Below the pieces are notes generated by a model that ran no database searches, was not told where the DNA came from, and was given only the letters and a program-made list of their open reading frames with translations. A stretch of 64,000 nucleotides of DNA from Streptomyces sp. CNH099. Its GTDB lineage: Bacteria; Actinomycetota; Actinomycetes; Streptomycetales; Streptomycetaceae. The stretch is from the NCBI GenBank assembly GCA_000514715.1, contig AZWL01000024.1:1-64000 (forward strand). Reading direction: 5' to 3'. Within the stretch, counting starts at the first letter, position 1, and each line of letters starts with the position of its first letter. A program made the translations under genes and the position numbers. Positions 7,368 through 16,926 of this stretch are shown one piece after another.

Positions 7368-9356
7368 ATGTCCATGCCCAACGGGGAGTTGACCGTCTGC
7401 ATCGTCGGCGCCGGGCCGCGAGGGCTCTCGGTGCTGGAGCGCATCTGCGCCAACGAGCGCAAGTCCCCCGCCCACGAGGCGCTGCGGATCCACGTCGTCG
7501 ACCCCCATCCGCCCGGGGCGGGGCGGGTGTGGCGGACCGACCAGCCGGATCTGCTGCTGATGAACACGGTCGCCTCCCAGGTGACCGTGTTCACCGACGC
7601 CAGCGTGGAGATGGAGGGGCCGATCGAGGCCGGGCCCAGCCTGCACGAGTGGGCCCGGTCCCTCGTACAGGAGAACGGAGCCGGAGACGGGGACGGGGAC
7701 GGGACGGCCGTGCCGGGCGGGGTGCTGGCCGAGGCGCGGCAGCTGGGGGCGGACGACTATCCGACCCGGGCGTTCTACGGGTACTACCTGGAGGACGTCT
7801 TCCGCCGGGTGGTGGCCGACGCCCCGGACCACGTGACGGTTGAGGTGCACCGGTCCACCGCGGTCTCGCTGGACGAGGAGCCCCCGGACGGGAGACCGGC
7901 CGGCCAGTGCCTCTTACTCGCCGACGGCACCCGCCTGCCCCGCCTCGACGCCGTCGTCCTCGCGCAGGGGCACCTGCCGGCGCGGCCGACCGCGGGCGAG
8001 GAGGAGCTGGCGCGGGAGGCGGCGGAGTGCGGGCTCGTGCTCGTCTCCCCCGTCAACCCGGCCGACGCCGACCTGTCCGCGATCGCGCCCGGGCAGACCG
8101 TGGTGCTGCGCGGGCTCGGGCTGAACTTCTTCGACCACCTCGCCCTGCTCACCACCGGCCGCGGCGGCCGGTTCGAGCGCAGCGGGGACCGGCTGGTGTA
8201 CCGGCCCTCCGGCCGCGAGCCCCGGTTGTTCGCCGGTTCCCGGCGCGGCGTTCCGTACCACGCCCGCGGCCACAACGAGAAGGGCGCGCACGGCCGTTAC
8301 GAACCGCGGCTGCTCACCCCCGAGGTCATCGCCCGGCTGCGCGAGCGCGCCGCCGAGGGCCGGCGGGTGTACTTCGCCGTCGACCTGTGGCCGCTGATCG
8401 CCAAGGAGGTGGCGAGCGTCTACTACGGCGCCCTGCTCGCCGCGGCCGGGCGGGCGGCGGAGCGGGAGGCGTTCGTCGCGCGGTACCTCGCCGCGCCCTC
8501 CGCCGAGGTCGAGGCCGCGCTGCTCGACGAGCACGGCATCCCCGTCGCGGACCGCTGGGACTGGAAGCGCATCGACCGCCCGTACGCGACCCGCGAGTTC
8601 CACAGCCGCGCGGAGTTCCGCGACTGGCTGCTGGGCCACCTGGCCGACGACGTACGGGAGGCCCGCGAGGGCAACGTCAGCGGCCCGCTCAAGGCGGCGC
8701 TCGACGTCCTGCGCGACCTGCGCAACGAGATCCGCCTCGTGGTGGACCACGGCGGGCTGGAGGGCATCTCCTACAGAGACGACCTGCAGAACTGGTACAC
8801 GCCGCTGAACGCCTACCTGTCCATCGGCCCGCCCGCCTCCCGTATCGAGGAGACCATCGCGCTGGCCAAGGCCGGTGTCCTGGAGTTCATGGGCCCGGAG
8901 CTGCGCGTACGCGTCGACCGTACGGGCCCGGAGCCGGCGTTCGTCGCCGAGTCGAACCGGGTCGACGGCCCGCCGGTGCGGGCGGCGGCGCTAATCGAGG
9001 CGCGGCTGCCGGAGCCCGACATCCGGCGGACCGCCGACCCCCTGCTCACCCACCTGCTCGCCACCGGCCAGTGCCGTCCGTACCGTATCTCCAGCGACTC
9101 CGGCCCCGACGTGGTGACCGGCGGCCTGGCCGTGAGCGAGCGCCCGTACCGCCTCGTCGACGCGGCCGGCCGGACGCACCCACGCCGCTTCGCCTACGGC
9201 GTGCCGACCGAGGCCGTGCACTGGGTGACCGCGGCGGGCATACGCCCGGGGGTGAACTCCGTGACGCTCGGCGACTCGGACGCCATCGCCCGCGCCGTGC
9301 TCGCCCTCACCCCCGCGGGCGGCACCCGCCCCGACCCCACCGAGGAGCTTTCGTGA
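7368..9356 (+). CDS. FAD/NAD(P)-binding monooxygenase-like protein, CreE/FzmM-like candidate
   Basis: A 662-residue flavoprotein. The N-terminal IVGAGPRGLSVLERI is a GxGPxG dinucleotide motif of the NAD_binding_9 type, followed by GAGRVWRTDQP and MNTVASQVTVF. A second conserved block, DDYPTRAFYGYYLEDVF, is typical of N-hydroxylating flavoenzyme relatives. The stop codon overlaps the start of a lyase gene by 4 nt (GTGA), so the two are translationally coupled. The pairing of such a flavoprotein with an adenylosuccinate/fumarase-superfamily lyase is that of CreE-CreD (cremeomycin) and FzmM-FzmL (fosfazinomycin), where L-aspartate is oxidised to nitrosuccinate. That assignment is inference from architecture. 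GAGGAG at 7359-7364 fits the second ATG (7374) better than the first (7368). An N-oxygenase of another amino acid is the main alternative. Confidence 0.72.
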   Translation: MSMPNGELTVCIVGAGPRGLSVLERICANERKSPAHEALRIHVVDPHPPGAGRVWRTDQPDLLLMNTVASQVTVFTDASVEMEGPIEAGPSLHEWARSLVQENGAGDGDGDGTAVPGGVLAEARQLGADDYPTRAFYGYYLEDVFRRVVADAPDHVTVEVHRSTAVSLDEEPPDGRPAGQCLLLADGTRLPRLDAVVLAQGHLPARPTAGEEELAREAAECGLVLVSPVNPADADLSAIAPGQTVVLRGLGLNFFDHLALLTTGRGGRFERSGDRLVYRPSGREPRLFAGSRRGVPYHARGHNEKGAHGRYEPRLLTPEVIARLRERAAEGRRVYFAVDLWPLIAKEVASVYYGALLAAAGRAAEREAFVARYLAAPSAEVEAALLDEHGIPVADRWDWKRIDRPYATREFHSRAEFRDWLLGHLADDVREAREGNVSGPLKAALDVLRDLRNEIRLVVDHGGLEGISYRDDLQNWYTPLNAYLSIGPPASRIEETIALAKAGVLEFMGPELRVRVDRTGPEPAFVAESNRVDGPPVRAAALIEARLPEPDIRRTADPLLTHLLATGQCRPYRISSDSGPDVVTGGLAVSERPYRLVDAAGRTHPRRFAYGVPTEAVHWVTAAGIRPGVNSVTLGDSDAIARAVLALTPAGGTRPDPTEELS

Positions 9357-10828
9357 CCGCTTCCCCCGCCACCGGCCCCGGCGCAGCCGGCCCGGACGGC
9401 CCGGACGGCCCGGACGGCACCGGCGCCGGCCACGCCGCGGACCTCGACGCCGGCCTGCTCTCCCCCGTACGGGCCGGCACCCCCGCCGAAGCGGCGGTGT
9501 CGGACCGGGCGTGGCTGCAGGCGATGCTGGACGCCGAGGCGGCGCTGGCGCGCGCCCAGGCCCGTACGGGCACCATGCCCGAGTCCGCCGCCGCCGCGAT
9601 CACCGCCGCCGCCCGGGCCGACCTGCTCGACCTGCGCGCGCTCGCGTGCGCGGCCCGGGAGACCGCCAACCCCGTCGTCGGGCTGGTGGCCGCGCTCACC
9701 GGGGTGGTGGCCGGCCGTGACCCCGGTGCCGCGGAGTACGTGCACCGGGGCTCGACGAGCCAGGACGTGTTCGACACCGGCGCCATGCTGGTCTGCGCCC
9801 GGGCGCTGCGCCTCGTCCACGCCGACCTGCTGCGCACCGCGCGGGCCCTGGCGCGGCTCGCGGCGGAGCACCGCGACACGCTGATGGCCGGGCGGACCCT
9901 GACACTGCACGCGGTGCCCACGACGTTCGGGCTCAAGGCCGCCGGCTGGCGGCGCGGGGTGCTGGACGCGGCCGAGCGGGTGGAGCGGCTGCTCGACGGC
10001 GGGCTGCCCGTCTCGCTCGGCGGCGCGGCGGGCACGCTGGCCGGGTACCTGGAGTACGCGACGCTGGACGGCGCCGACGCGGACGCGGCGGACCCCGGCG
10101 CGTACGCCGCCCGGCTGACCGCCGCGTACGCCGACGAGACCGGCCTCGCGCCCGCCACACTGCCCTGGCACGTCCTGCGCACCCCCGTCGCCGACGTCGC
10201 CGCGGCCACCGCGGTCGTGGCCGGGGCGCTCGGCAAGATCGCGGTCGACGTGCAGTCGCTCGGCAGGACCGAGGTCGCCGAGGTGGCCGAGCCGGCGGCG
10301 GCCGGCCGCGGCGGCTCCTCCGCGATGCCGCACAAGCGGAACCCGGTGCTCGCCACCCTCGTCCGCAGTGCCGCCCTCCAGGTCCCGGCGCTGGCCGCGG
10401 CGGTGACCCAGTGCATGGTCACCGAGGACGAGCGCTCCGCCGGCGCCTGGCACGCCGAGTGGCAGCTGCTGCGCGAGTGCCTGCGGTTGGCGGGGGGCGC
10501 GGCGCACACCGCCGTCGAACTCGCCGAGGGGCTCCAGGTCCGGCCCGACCGGATGCGCGCCAACCTGCGGACGACGGAGAACCTGGTCACCTCCGAGCGG
10601 GTGGCGGCGGTGCTCGCGCCGCTGCTGGGCAAGGCGCGGGCGAAGCAGCTGCTCACCGACGCGGCGGCGGAGTCGGAGCGCACGGGCCGGCCGCTGGCGG
10701 GGATTCTCGCGGGGGATTCCGCGATCGCCGGGCACTTCGACGAACCGGCGCTGGCGGCCCTCCTCGACCCGGCCTCGTACACGGGGGCGGCCGGGGCGCT
10801 GGTGGACCGGGCGCTCGCCGACCCGTAA
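9353..10828 (+). CDS. adenylosuccinate lyase/fumarase-superfamily lyase, CreD-like candidate
   Basis: A 491-residue lyase of the superfamily containing adenylosuccinate lyase, 3-carboxymuconate cycloisomerase and nitrosuccinate lyase. After an Ala/Gly/Pro-rich N-terminus come the three conserved regions: C1 HRGSTSQD (about residue 131), C2 TLTLHAVPTTFG, and C3 GGSSAMPHKRNPV (about 320), whose mobile-loop Ser is the expected catalytic residue. The GTG start overlaps the upstream flavoprotein stop by 4 nt and is preceded by GAGGAG. No beta-ketoadipate genes (pcaHG, pcaC) or purine genes are near, which argues against a cycloisomerase or purB role. Linked to the flavoprotein, release of nitrite from nitrosuccinate is the best specific hypothesis. 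Superfamily membership is certain; substrate is not. Confidence 0.78.
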   Translation: MTASPATGPGAAGPDGPDGPDGTGAGHAADLDAGLLSPVRAGTPAEAAVSDRAWLQAMLDAEAALARAQARTGTMPESAAAAITAAARADLLDLRALACAARETANPVVGLVAALTGVVAGRDPGAAEYVHRGSTSQDVFDTGAMLVCARALRLVHADLLRTARALARLAAEHRDTLMAGRTLTLHAVPTTFGLKAAGWRRGVLDAAERVERLLDGGLPVSLGGAAGTLAGYLEYATLDGADADAADPGAYAARLTAAYADETGLAPATLPWHVLRTPVADVAAATAVVAGALGKIAVDVQSLGRTEVAEVAEPAAAGRGGSSAMPHKRNPVLATLVRSAALQVPALAAAVTQCMVTEDERSAGAWHAEWQLLRECLRLAGGAAHTAVELAEGLQVRPDRMRANLRTTENLVTSERVAAVLAPLLGKARAKQLLTDAAAESERTGRPLAGILAGDSAIAGHFDEPALAALLDPASYTGAAGALVDRALADP

Positions 10829-10852
10829 CTCCGCGGCCCCGCCGACGGCTTG

Positions 10853-10872
10853 CCGCCGCGCGCACGCGGCGG
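10853..10872. terminator. hairpin between convergent genes
   Basis: CCGCCGCG (10853-10860) pairs perfectly with CGCGGCGG (10865-10872) around a CGCA loop, 24 bp after the lyase stop and 85 bp from the stop of the convergent VOC gene. A T-less GC hairpin fits an actinomycete bidirectional terminator. Confidence 0.6.
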
Positions 10873-10957
10873 GTTCGGCGCCGGAGGGGGTGGCCGTCAC
10901 GGCTGAGTGCCTCACGTCCGTCTGTCCGGGGCAGCCCGGGACAGCCGCCGGGAGCCG

Positions 10958-11374
10958 TCAGGAGCGGTGCGACTGGGTGAACCGGAGCGGGTTGCCGGAG
11001 GGGTCGCGGAACGCGCAGTCCCGTACGCCGTAGGGCTGGTCGATCGGTTCCTGCAGCACCTCCGCGCCGGAGGCGGCGATGCGCTCGAACGTCGCGTCGC
11101 AGTCGTCGGTGGCGAAGATGATGCCGGGCAGCAGGCCCTTCGCGAGCAGCTGCGCCATGGCCTCGCGGTCCGCGGGCGAGGCGTTCGGGTCGGGCAGCGG
11201 CGGTTCGAGGACGAGGGTCACGTCGGGCTGGGCGGGCGAGCCCACGGTCACCCAGCGCATTCCCTCGAACTCGGCGTCGGCGCGGACCTCCAGGTCGAGA
11301 ACGTCGCGGTAGAAGGCGAGCGCTCTGTCGTGGTCGTCGACGGCGATGAAGCACTGCGAGAGCACGATTCCCAT
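10958..11374 (-). CDS. VOC/glyoxalase-family protein
   Basis: A 138-residue single-chain vicinal-oxygen-chelate protein with two beta-alpha-beta-beta-beta modules: MGIVLSQCFIAVDDHDRALAFYRDVL at the N-terminus and a C-terminal module ending DCAFRDPSGNPLRF, typical of the bleomycin-resistance/glyoxalase superfamily. The ATG at 11374 is chosen since homologous sequence starts there and GGGGAC lies upstream. It is 12 bp downstream of the AraC-type HTH gene on the same strand, so it probably ends the operon UvrA-like ATPase, HTH, VOC. In that context a drug-binding or drug-modifying role is plausible but not shown. Confidence 0.85.
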   Translation of the reverse strand: MGIVLSQCFIAVDDHDRALAFYRDVLDLEVRADAEFEGMRWVTVGSPAQPDVTLVLEPPLPDPNASPADREAMAQLLAKGLLPGIIFATDDCDATFERIAASGAEVLQEPIDQPYGVRDCAFRDPSGNPLRFTQSHRS

Positions 11375-11385
11375 GCGTCCCCACG

Positions 11386-11801
11386 CTACCGGCGGCGGGT
11401 GTCCTTCACCCCCGGCCGCCGCACCGGCCGCGTGTGGATCTTGGCGACGCACGCCGGGACGGCGGCGCCCTCGTCGTGCGTACGGGCCCGGTAGCCGCTC
11501 GGGCTCTCGCCGACCAGCTCGGTGAAGCGCGAGCTGAACGACCCCAGGGAGGAGCACCCGACCGCGAAGCACACCTCGGTCACCGTCAGGTCGCCCCGCC
11601 GCAGCAGCGCCTTGGCGCGCTCGATCCGGCGCGTCATCAGGTAGCTGTACGGCGTCTCCCCGTAGGCGGCGCGGAAGCTGCGGGAGAAGTGCCCCGGCGA
11701 CATGAGCGCGACCCGCGCCAGCTCCGCCACGTCCAGCGGCTGCGCGTAGTCGCGGTCCATCGCGTCCCGGGCCCGGCGCAGCCGGGCCAGCTCCTCCAGC
11801 C

Positions 11802-11805
<4 letters not shown>
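11386..11805 (-). CDS. small AraC-type HTH transcriptional regulator
   Basis: A 139-residue protein consisting almost entirely of a double AraC HTH: ALDVAELARVALMSPGHFSRSF-like first HTH (about 20-60) and TVTEVCFAVGCSSLGSFSSRF second HTH (about 75-110), then a short basic tail. No sensor domain is present. The GTG start at 11805 overlaps the stop of the UvrA-like gene by 4 nt (GTGA), so the two are translationally coupled. This suggests it regulates the resistance ATPase operon, including the VOC gene that follows. Alternative start: the Met 15 codons in, less likely because of the coupling. Confidence 0.82.
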
Positions 11806-14189
<2,384 letters not shown>

Positions 14190-14304
14190 GCTGGTCTCTC
14201 TCCGTGTGTCAGGCGGCCTGCGCGGTCCCCGCGACGGGCGGCTCCGCAAGACGGAACCGCGGTCGCGCGTAAGCGCCGCTCCCCGTGGGAACAGGTGCTC
14301 GGCC

Positions 14305-14310
14305 ACCCTA
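14305..14310 (-). promoter_or_regulatory. candidate -10 box for the UvrA-like operon
   Basis: On the minus strand TAGGGT matches TAGRRT, about 115 bp before the ATG. No convincing -35 is seen 16-18 bp upstream. Confidence 0.35.
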
Positions 14311-14359
14311 GAGCCTGCCTCTGACAGCCCGGCTCCCGGAGGCCCCGGCGGGGGCCGGC

Positions 14360-14388
14360 ACACCGCGCGGGCCGCGCCCGCGCGGTGT
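14360..14388. repeat. perfect 13-bp inverted repeat in a divergent intergenic region
   Basis: ACACCGCGCGGGC (14360-14372) and its exact complement (14376-14388) are separated by CGC. The neighbours are divergent (UvrA-like on minus, DUF3500 on plus), so it cannot simply terminate either gene. Operator or antisense terminator are the options. Confidence 0.55.
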
Positions 14389-14458
14389 CCACGTGCTGCA
14401 CCATGGGTCACCCGGGGCGGCACACCCCCGGGGGAACCGGCGGCGGGCGGAGGAACGG

Positions 14459-15466
14459 GTGGGCGGGTCGGAGGAACTGAGGGCGGCAGCGGCGCCGGAG
14501 ACCGCGGCGGCCGCCGCGGCGCGGATGCGCGACGCCGCGCGGGCGCTGCTGGCGGTGCTGGAGCCGGCGCAGGTACGCGAGCTGCGTGCCGGGCCCGCCC
14601 GGCTGGACGCGCCCGAGCTGCGGGAGTGGACGTACCTGCCGGGCCCACGTCCCGGCCTGTCCACCGAGGAGCTGGGCGCGGAGCAGCGCGCCGCGGTCGA
14701 CGCGCTGCTCGCCGCGGCGCACAGCGCGCACGGCGGGCGGCTGGCCGCCGGGGCGATCGAGGTGGAGCGGCACCGCCGCGAGCTGGTCGGCCGCCCCGGG
14801 CCCGACCGCTACTGGCTGCGGCTGCTCGGCGACCCGGACGGCGACGGCCCGTGGGGCTGGCGGATGAACGGCCACCACCTGGCCGTGCACGTGCTGGTCA
14901 CGCCCGCGGGCCTGCGGGTCACCCCGCACTTCGTCGGCTCCGAGCCGGCGCTGGTCGCCGCCGGCCCGCGGGCCGGACGGCTGCTGGGGCCGGAGGAGGA
15001 CATGGCCCGCGAGCTGGTCGCGGACCTGGGCGCCGGCGCCCGTGCGACGGCGGTCTTCGCCGCCGAGCCGCCGGACGACATCCTCACCCGCGCCGACCCG
15101 TTCGCCGACCCGGAGCTGCTGCCGGCGGGCCTGCCGTACGGGGACATGACGGCCGGTCAGCGGCGGCTGCTGGAGCGGCTGGTGCGCCGCTACCTGGCCC
15201 GGGCGCCCGAGGCGTACGCGCGCGCGTGCTGGGCGGACGCGGTGGCACGGGGGCTGGACACGCTCTCGTTCGCCTGGGCCGGCGGCCTGGCCCCGGGCGA
15301 CCGGCACTACTACTGCGTGCGCGCCCCGGACTTCCTCATCGAGTACGACAACACCCAGGACGACGGCGACCACGCCCACTCCGTCTGGCGGCACGTGCGC
15401 CACGACTGGGGCCTGGACCTGCTGCGGGCGCACTACGAGGACGGGCACGCCCGGCGGGCCGGCTGA
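14459..15466 (+). CDS. DUF3500 family protein
   Basis: About 335 residues from the GTG at 14459, which has GGAGGA 4 nt upstream; a longer frame from 14393 exists but is low-complexity. The sequence matches the DUF3500 pattern: WTYLPGPRPGL, LSTEELGAEQR, an internal GWRMNGHHLAVHV block, TPHFVGSEPA, then a C-terminal FAWAGGLAPGDRHYYCVRAP with DHAHSVWRHVRHDWG. These His/Asp/Trp-rich blocks are the conserved core, but the family has no assigned activity that I know of. No signal peptide is visible. It is divergent from the UvrA-like gene and followed by a strong hairpin. Confidence 0.75.
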   Translation: MGGSEELRAAAAPETAAAAAARMRDAARALLAVLEPAQVRELRAGPARLDAPELREWTYLPGPRPGLSTEELGAEQRAAVDALLAAAHSAHGGRLAAGAIEVERHRRELVGRPGPDRYWLRLLGDPDGDGPWGWRMNGHHLAVHVLVTPAGLRVTPHFVGSEPALVAAGPRAGRLLGPEEDMARELVADLGAGARATAVFAAEPPDDILTRADPFADPELLPAGLPYGDMTAGQRRLLERLVRRYLARAPEAYARACWADAVARGLDTLSFAWAGGLAPGDRHYYCVRAPDFLIEYDNTQDDGDHAHSVWRHVRHDWGLDLLRAHYEDGHARRAG

Positions 15467-15493
15467 CGGGCCGGCGCGGCGCCGCCCTCCGGT

Positions 15494-15534
15494 CCGGGAC
15501 GCCAAGTCGGCGGCAAGCCGCCGACTAGTCCCGG
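15494..15534. terminator. nested hairpin after the DUF3500 gene
   Basis: Inner arms AGTCGGCGGC (15505-15514) and GCCGCCGACT (15517-15526) enclose AA; outer arms CCGGGAC (15494-15500) and GTCCCGG (15528-15534) add a second stem. It lies 28 bp after the DUF3500 stop and 28 bp before the flavodoxin-like start, so termination or operator function are both possible. Confidence 0.55.
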
Positions 15535-15561
15535 TCAACTTGCACGGCAGATCCTGACCGG

Positions 15562-16158
15562 ATGGACAGATCGCCCAGAGTTTCGATCGCCTACCACTCG
15601 CGCCGCGGACACACCCGGGTGCTCGCCCAGGCCGTCAGGGCCGGCGCCGAGGACGAGGGCGCCGCGGTGACCATGGTGCTCGTCGAGGACGTGCAGGAGT
15701 CCGACTGGGAGACGCTGGACGCGTCGGACGCGATCGTGTTCGGGGCACCGACCCTCATGGGCTCGGCTTCCGGGGCGTTCCACGCCTTCGCCGAGGCGAC
15801 CAGCAAGCGCTGGGGCACGCAGTCCTGGAAGGACAAGATCGGGGCGGGGTTCACGCACTCGTCGTGCAAGGCGGGCGACAAGCACATCACGCTCGGGTAC
15901 TTCGCGACGCTCGCCGCCCAGCACCAGATGCACTGGGTCAACCTCGGACTGGCCCCGGGCTGGCACCTGAGCCACGAGAGCGAGGGCGACCTGAACCGGC
16001 TCGGGTACTTCAACGGCGCCGCCGCGGCCACGATGGGCGACCTGGGCACCGACTCCGTACACAAGGCGGACATCGCGACCGCCGAGCACCTGGGCAGGCG
16101 CGTGGCGCGGCACACGGCGGTGGTACTCGCGGGGCGGGCGGCACTCGGCATCGGCTGA
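15562..16158 (+). CDS. flavodoxin-like NAD(P)H dehydrogenase/NADPH-dependent FMN reductase (WrbA-like)
   Basis: A 198-residue flavodoxin-fold protein. The FMN phosphate loop is YHSRRGHTRVLA near the N-terminus; DAIVFGAPTLMGSASGAFHAF and the GFTHSSCKAGDKHITLGYF segment are the flavin-binding loops seen in WrbA-type quinone reductases. It likely reduces quinones or supplies FMNH2 in the cytoplasm. No clear ribosome-binding site precedes the ATG; an inverted repeat CCGGTCA/TGACCGG (15531-15537, 15555-15561) ends right at the start codon and could be an operator or 5' hairpin. Confidence 0.85.
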   Translation: MDRSPRVSIAYHSRRGHTRVLAQAVRAGAEDEGAAVTMVLVEDVQESDWETLDASDAIVFGAPTLMGSASGAFHAFAEATSKRWGTQSWKDKIGAGFTHSSCKAGDKHITLGYFATLAAQHQMHWVNLGLAPGWHLSHESEGDLNRLGYFNGAAAATMGDLGTDSVHKADIATAEHLGRRVARHTAVVLAGRAALGIG

Positions 16159-16200
16159 CCGGCGCGAGCCCCGGCACGGCGGTGCCCCGCTGGGCGGGAG

Positions 16201-16209
16201 TTGTCCACA
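16201..16209 (+). promoter_or_regulatory. perfect DnaA-box 9-mer TTGTCCACA
   Basis: The 9-mer equals the preferred Streptomyces DnaA box. It lies in a promoter region far from any origin cluster. Three related 9-mers occur elsewhere (50412, 55814, 61401). Confidence 0.4.
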
Positions 16210-16237
16210 GGGGACGCCGGGGAGGAGCGGGCGGCCG

Positions 16238-16243
16238 TAGGCT
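16238..16243 (+). promoter_or_regulatory. candidate -10 box of a leaderless transcript
   Basis: TAGGCT lies 6 nt before the ATG at 16250, the spacing expected when transcription begins at the start codon. GGAGGAG further upstream is too far to serve as a ribosome-binding site. Confidence 0.4.
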
Positions 16244-16249
16244 CCGGGC

Positions 16250-16366
16250 ATGGAAAAGGACTTCGGGTACGCGGTGTTCTCCCCGCCCGGTGCAGCCGTC
16301 GACGGGCGGGGTCGCCCGCCGGTGCGGGCACCCCGGCGCGAGTGCGGCGAGGAGGCGGCCACGTGA
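16250..16366 (+). CDS. small ORF (38 codons) coupled to the PPOX gene
   Basis: Encodes MEKDFGYAVFSPPGAAVD followed by a basic tail, 38 residues in all. Its stop overlaps the GTG of the next gene by 4 nt (GTGA). A TAGGCT -10-like box 6 nt before its ATG suggests a leaderless start. No family recognised. It may be a leader peptide that couples translation of the PPOX protein, or chance. Confidence 0.3.
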   Translation: MEKDFGYAVFSPPGAAVDGRGRPPVRAPRRECGEEAAT

Positions 16367-16848
16367 CGTTCCCCGACGACCTGGCCGAAATGGCGCGCGG
16401 CGTCCTCGACACGAACCGGTACCTCACCCTGGGCACGACCGAGCCAGACGGGCGCCCGCGGGTGTCGCCGGTCTACTTCACCCACGTCGCCTACCGGACC
16501 TTCTACTGGGTCTCCTCACCCCGCGCGCGGCACTCCGCCAACGTCGCCGACCGGCCCGAGGTCGCCTTCGTGGTCTACGACTCCACCGCGCAGATCGGCG
16601 CCGGCCGCGCGGTCTACGTCGGCGCGACGGCGGCGCGGGTGCCGGCGGACCAGCTCGCGGCGGCGTGCGACGAGGCGTTCGCCGGCGCCGTCGACGCCGG
16701 CGTGACGCGGTTCCGGCCGGAGGACGTCAGCGGTGACGCCGACCTGCGGCTGTACCGCGCGCGGGCCACGAGCTGGGAGGTGCACATACGCGGCCGCGAC
16801 CCGGTGTACGGCACCGGCGTCGACACCCGCCGCGAAGTCCGGCTCTGA
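16363..16848 (+). CDS. pyridoxamine 5'-phosphate oxidase-fold (PPOX) flavoprotein
   Basis: A 161-residue split-barrel protein. NRYLTLGTTEPDGRPRVSPVYF and RTFYWVSSPRARHSANV are the first strands and flavin-contact region of PPOX/Rv1155-like proteins, which bind FMN or F420 and act on diverse substrates. GAGGAGG 9 nt before the GTG at 16363 fixes the start. It overlaps a 38-codon ORF by 4 nt. It converges on the SARP-type gene with 78 bp between. Whether FMN or F420 is bound cannot be read from sequence alone. Confidence 0.83.
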   Translation: MTFPDDLAEMARGVLDTNRYLTLGTTEPDGRPRVSPVYFTHVAYRTFYWVSSPRARHSANVADRPEVAFVVYDSTAQIGAGRAVYVGATAARVPADQLAAACDEAFAGAVDAGVTRFRPEDVSGDADLRLYRARATSWEVHIRGRDPVYGTGVDTRREVRL

Positions 16849-16926
16849 GCGTGCCGGCCGCGCGGAGACGCCCGGGGCCCACTTCCGCACCGCCGCCGCC
16901 ACGGCCGGGCGGTCCGGGCACCGGCC

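Noticed and set aside
9353..10828. Naming the lyase pcaB or purB
   Set aside because: No protocatechuate or purine genes are adjacent, and the flavoprotein partner suggests another substrate.
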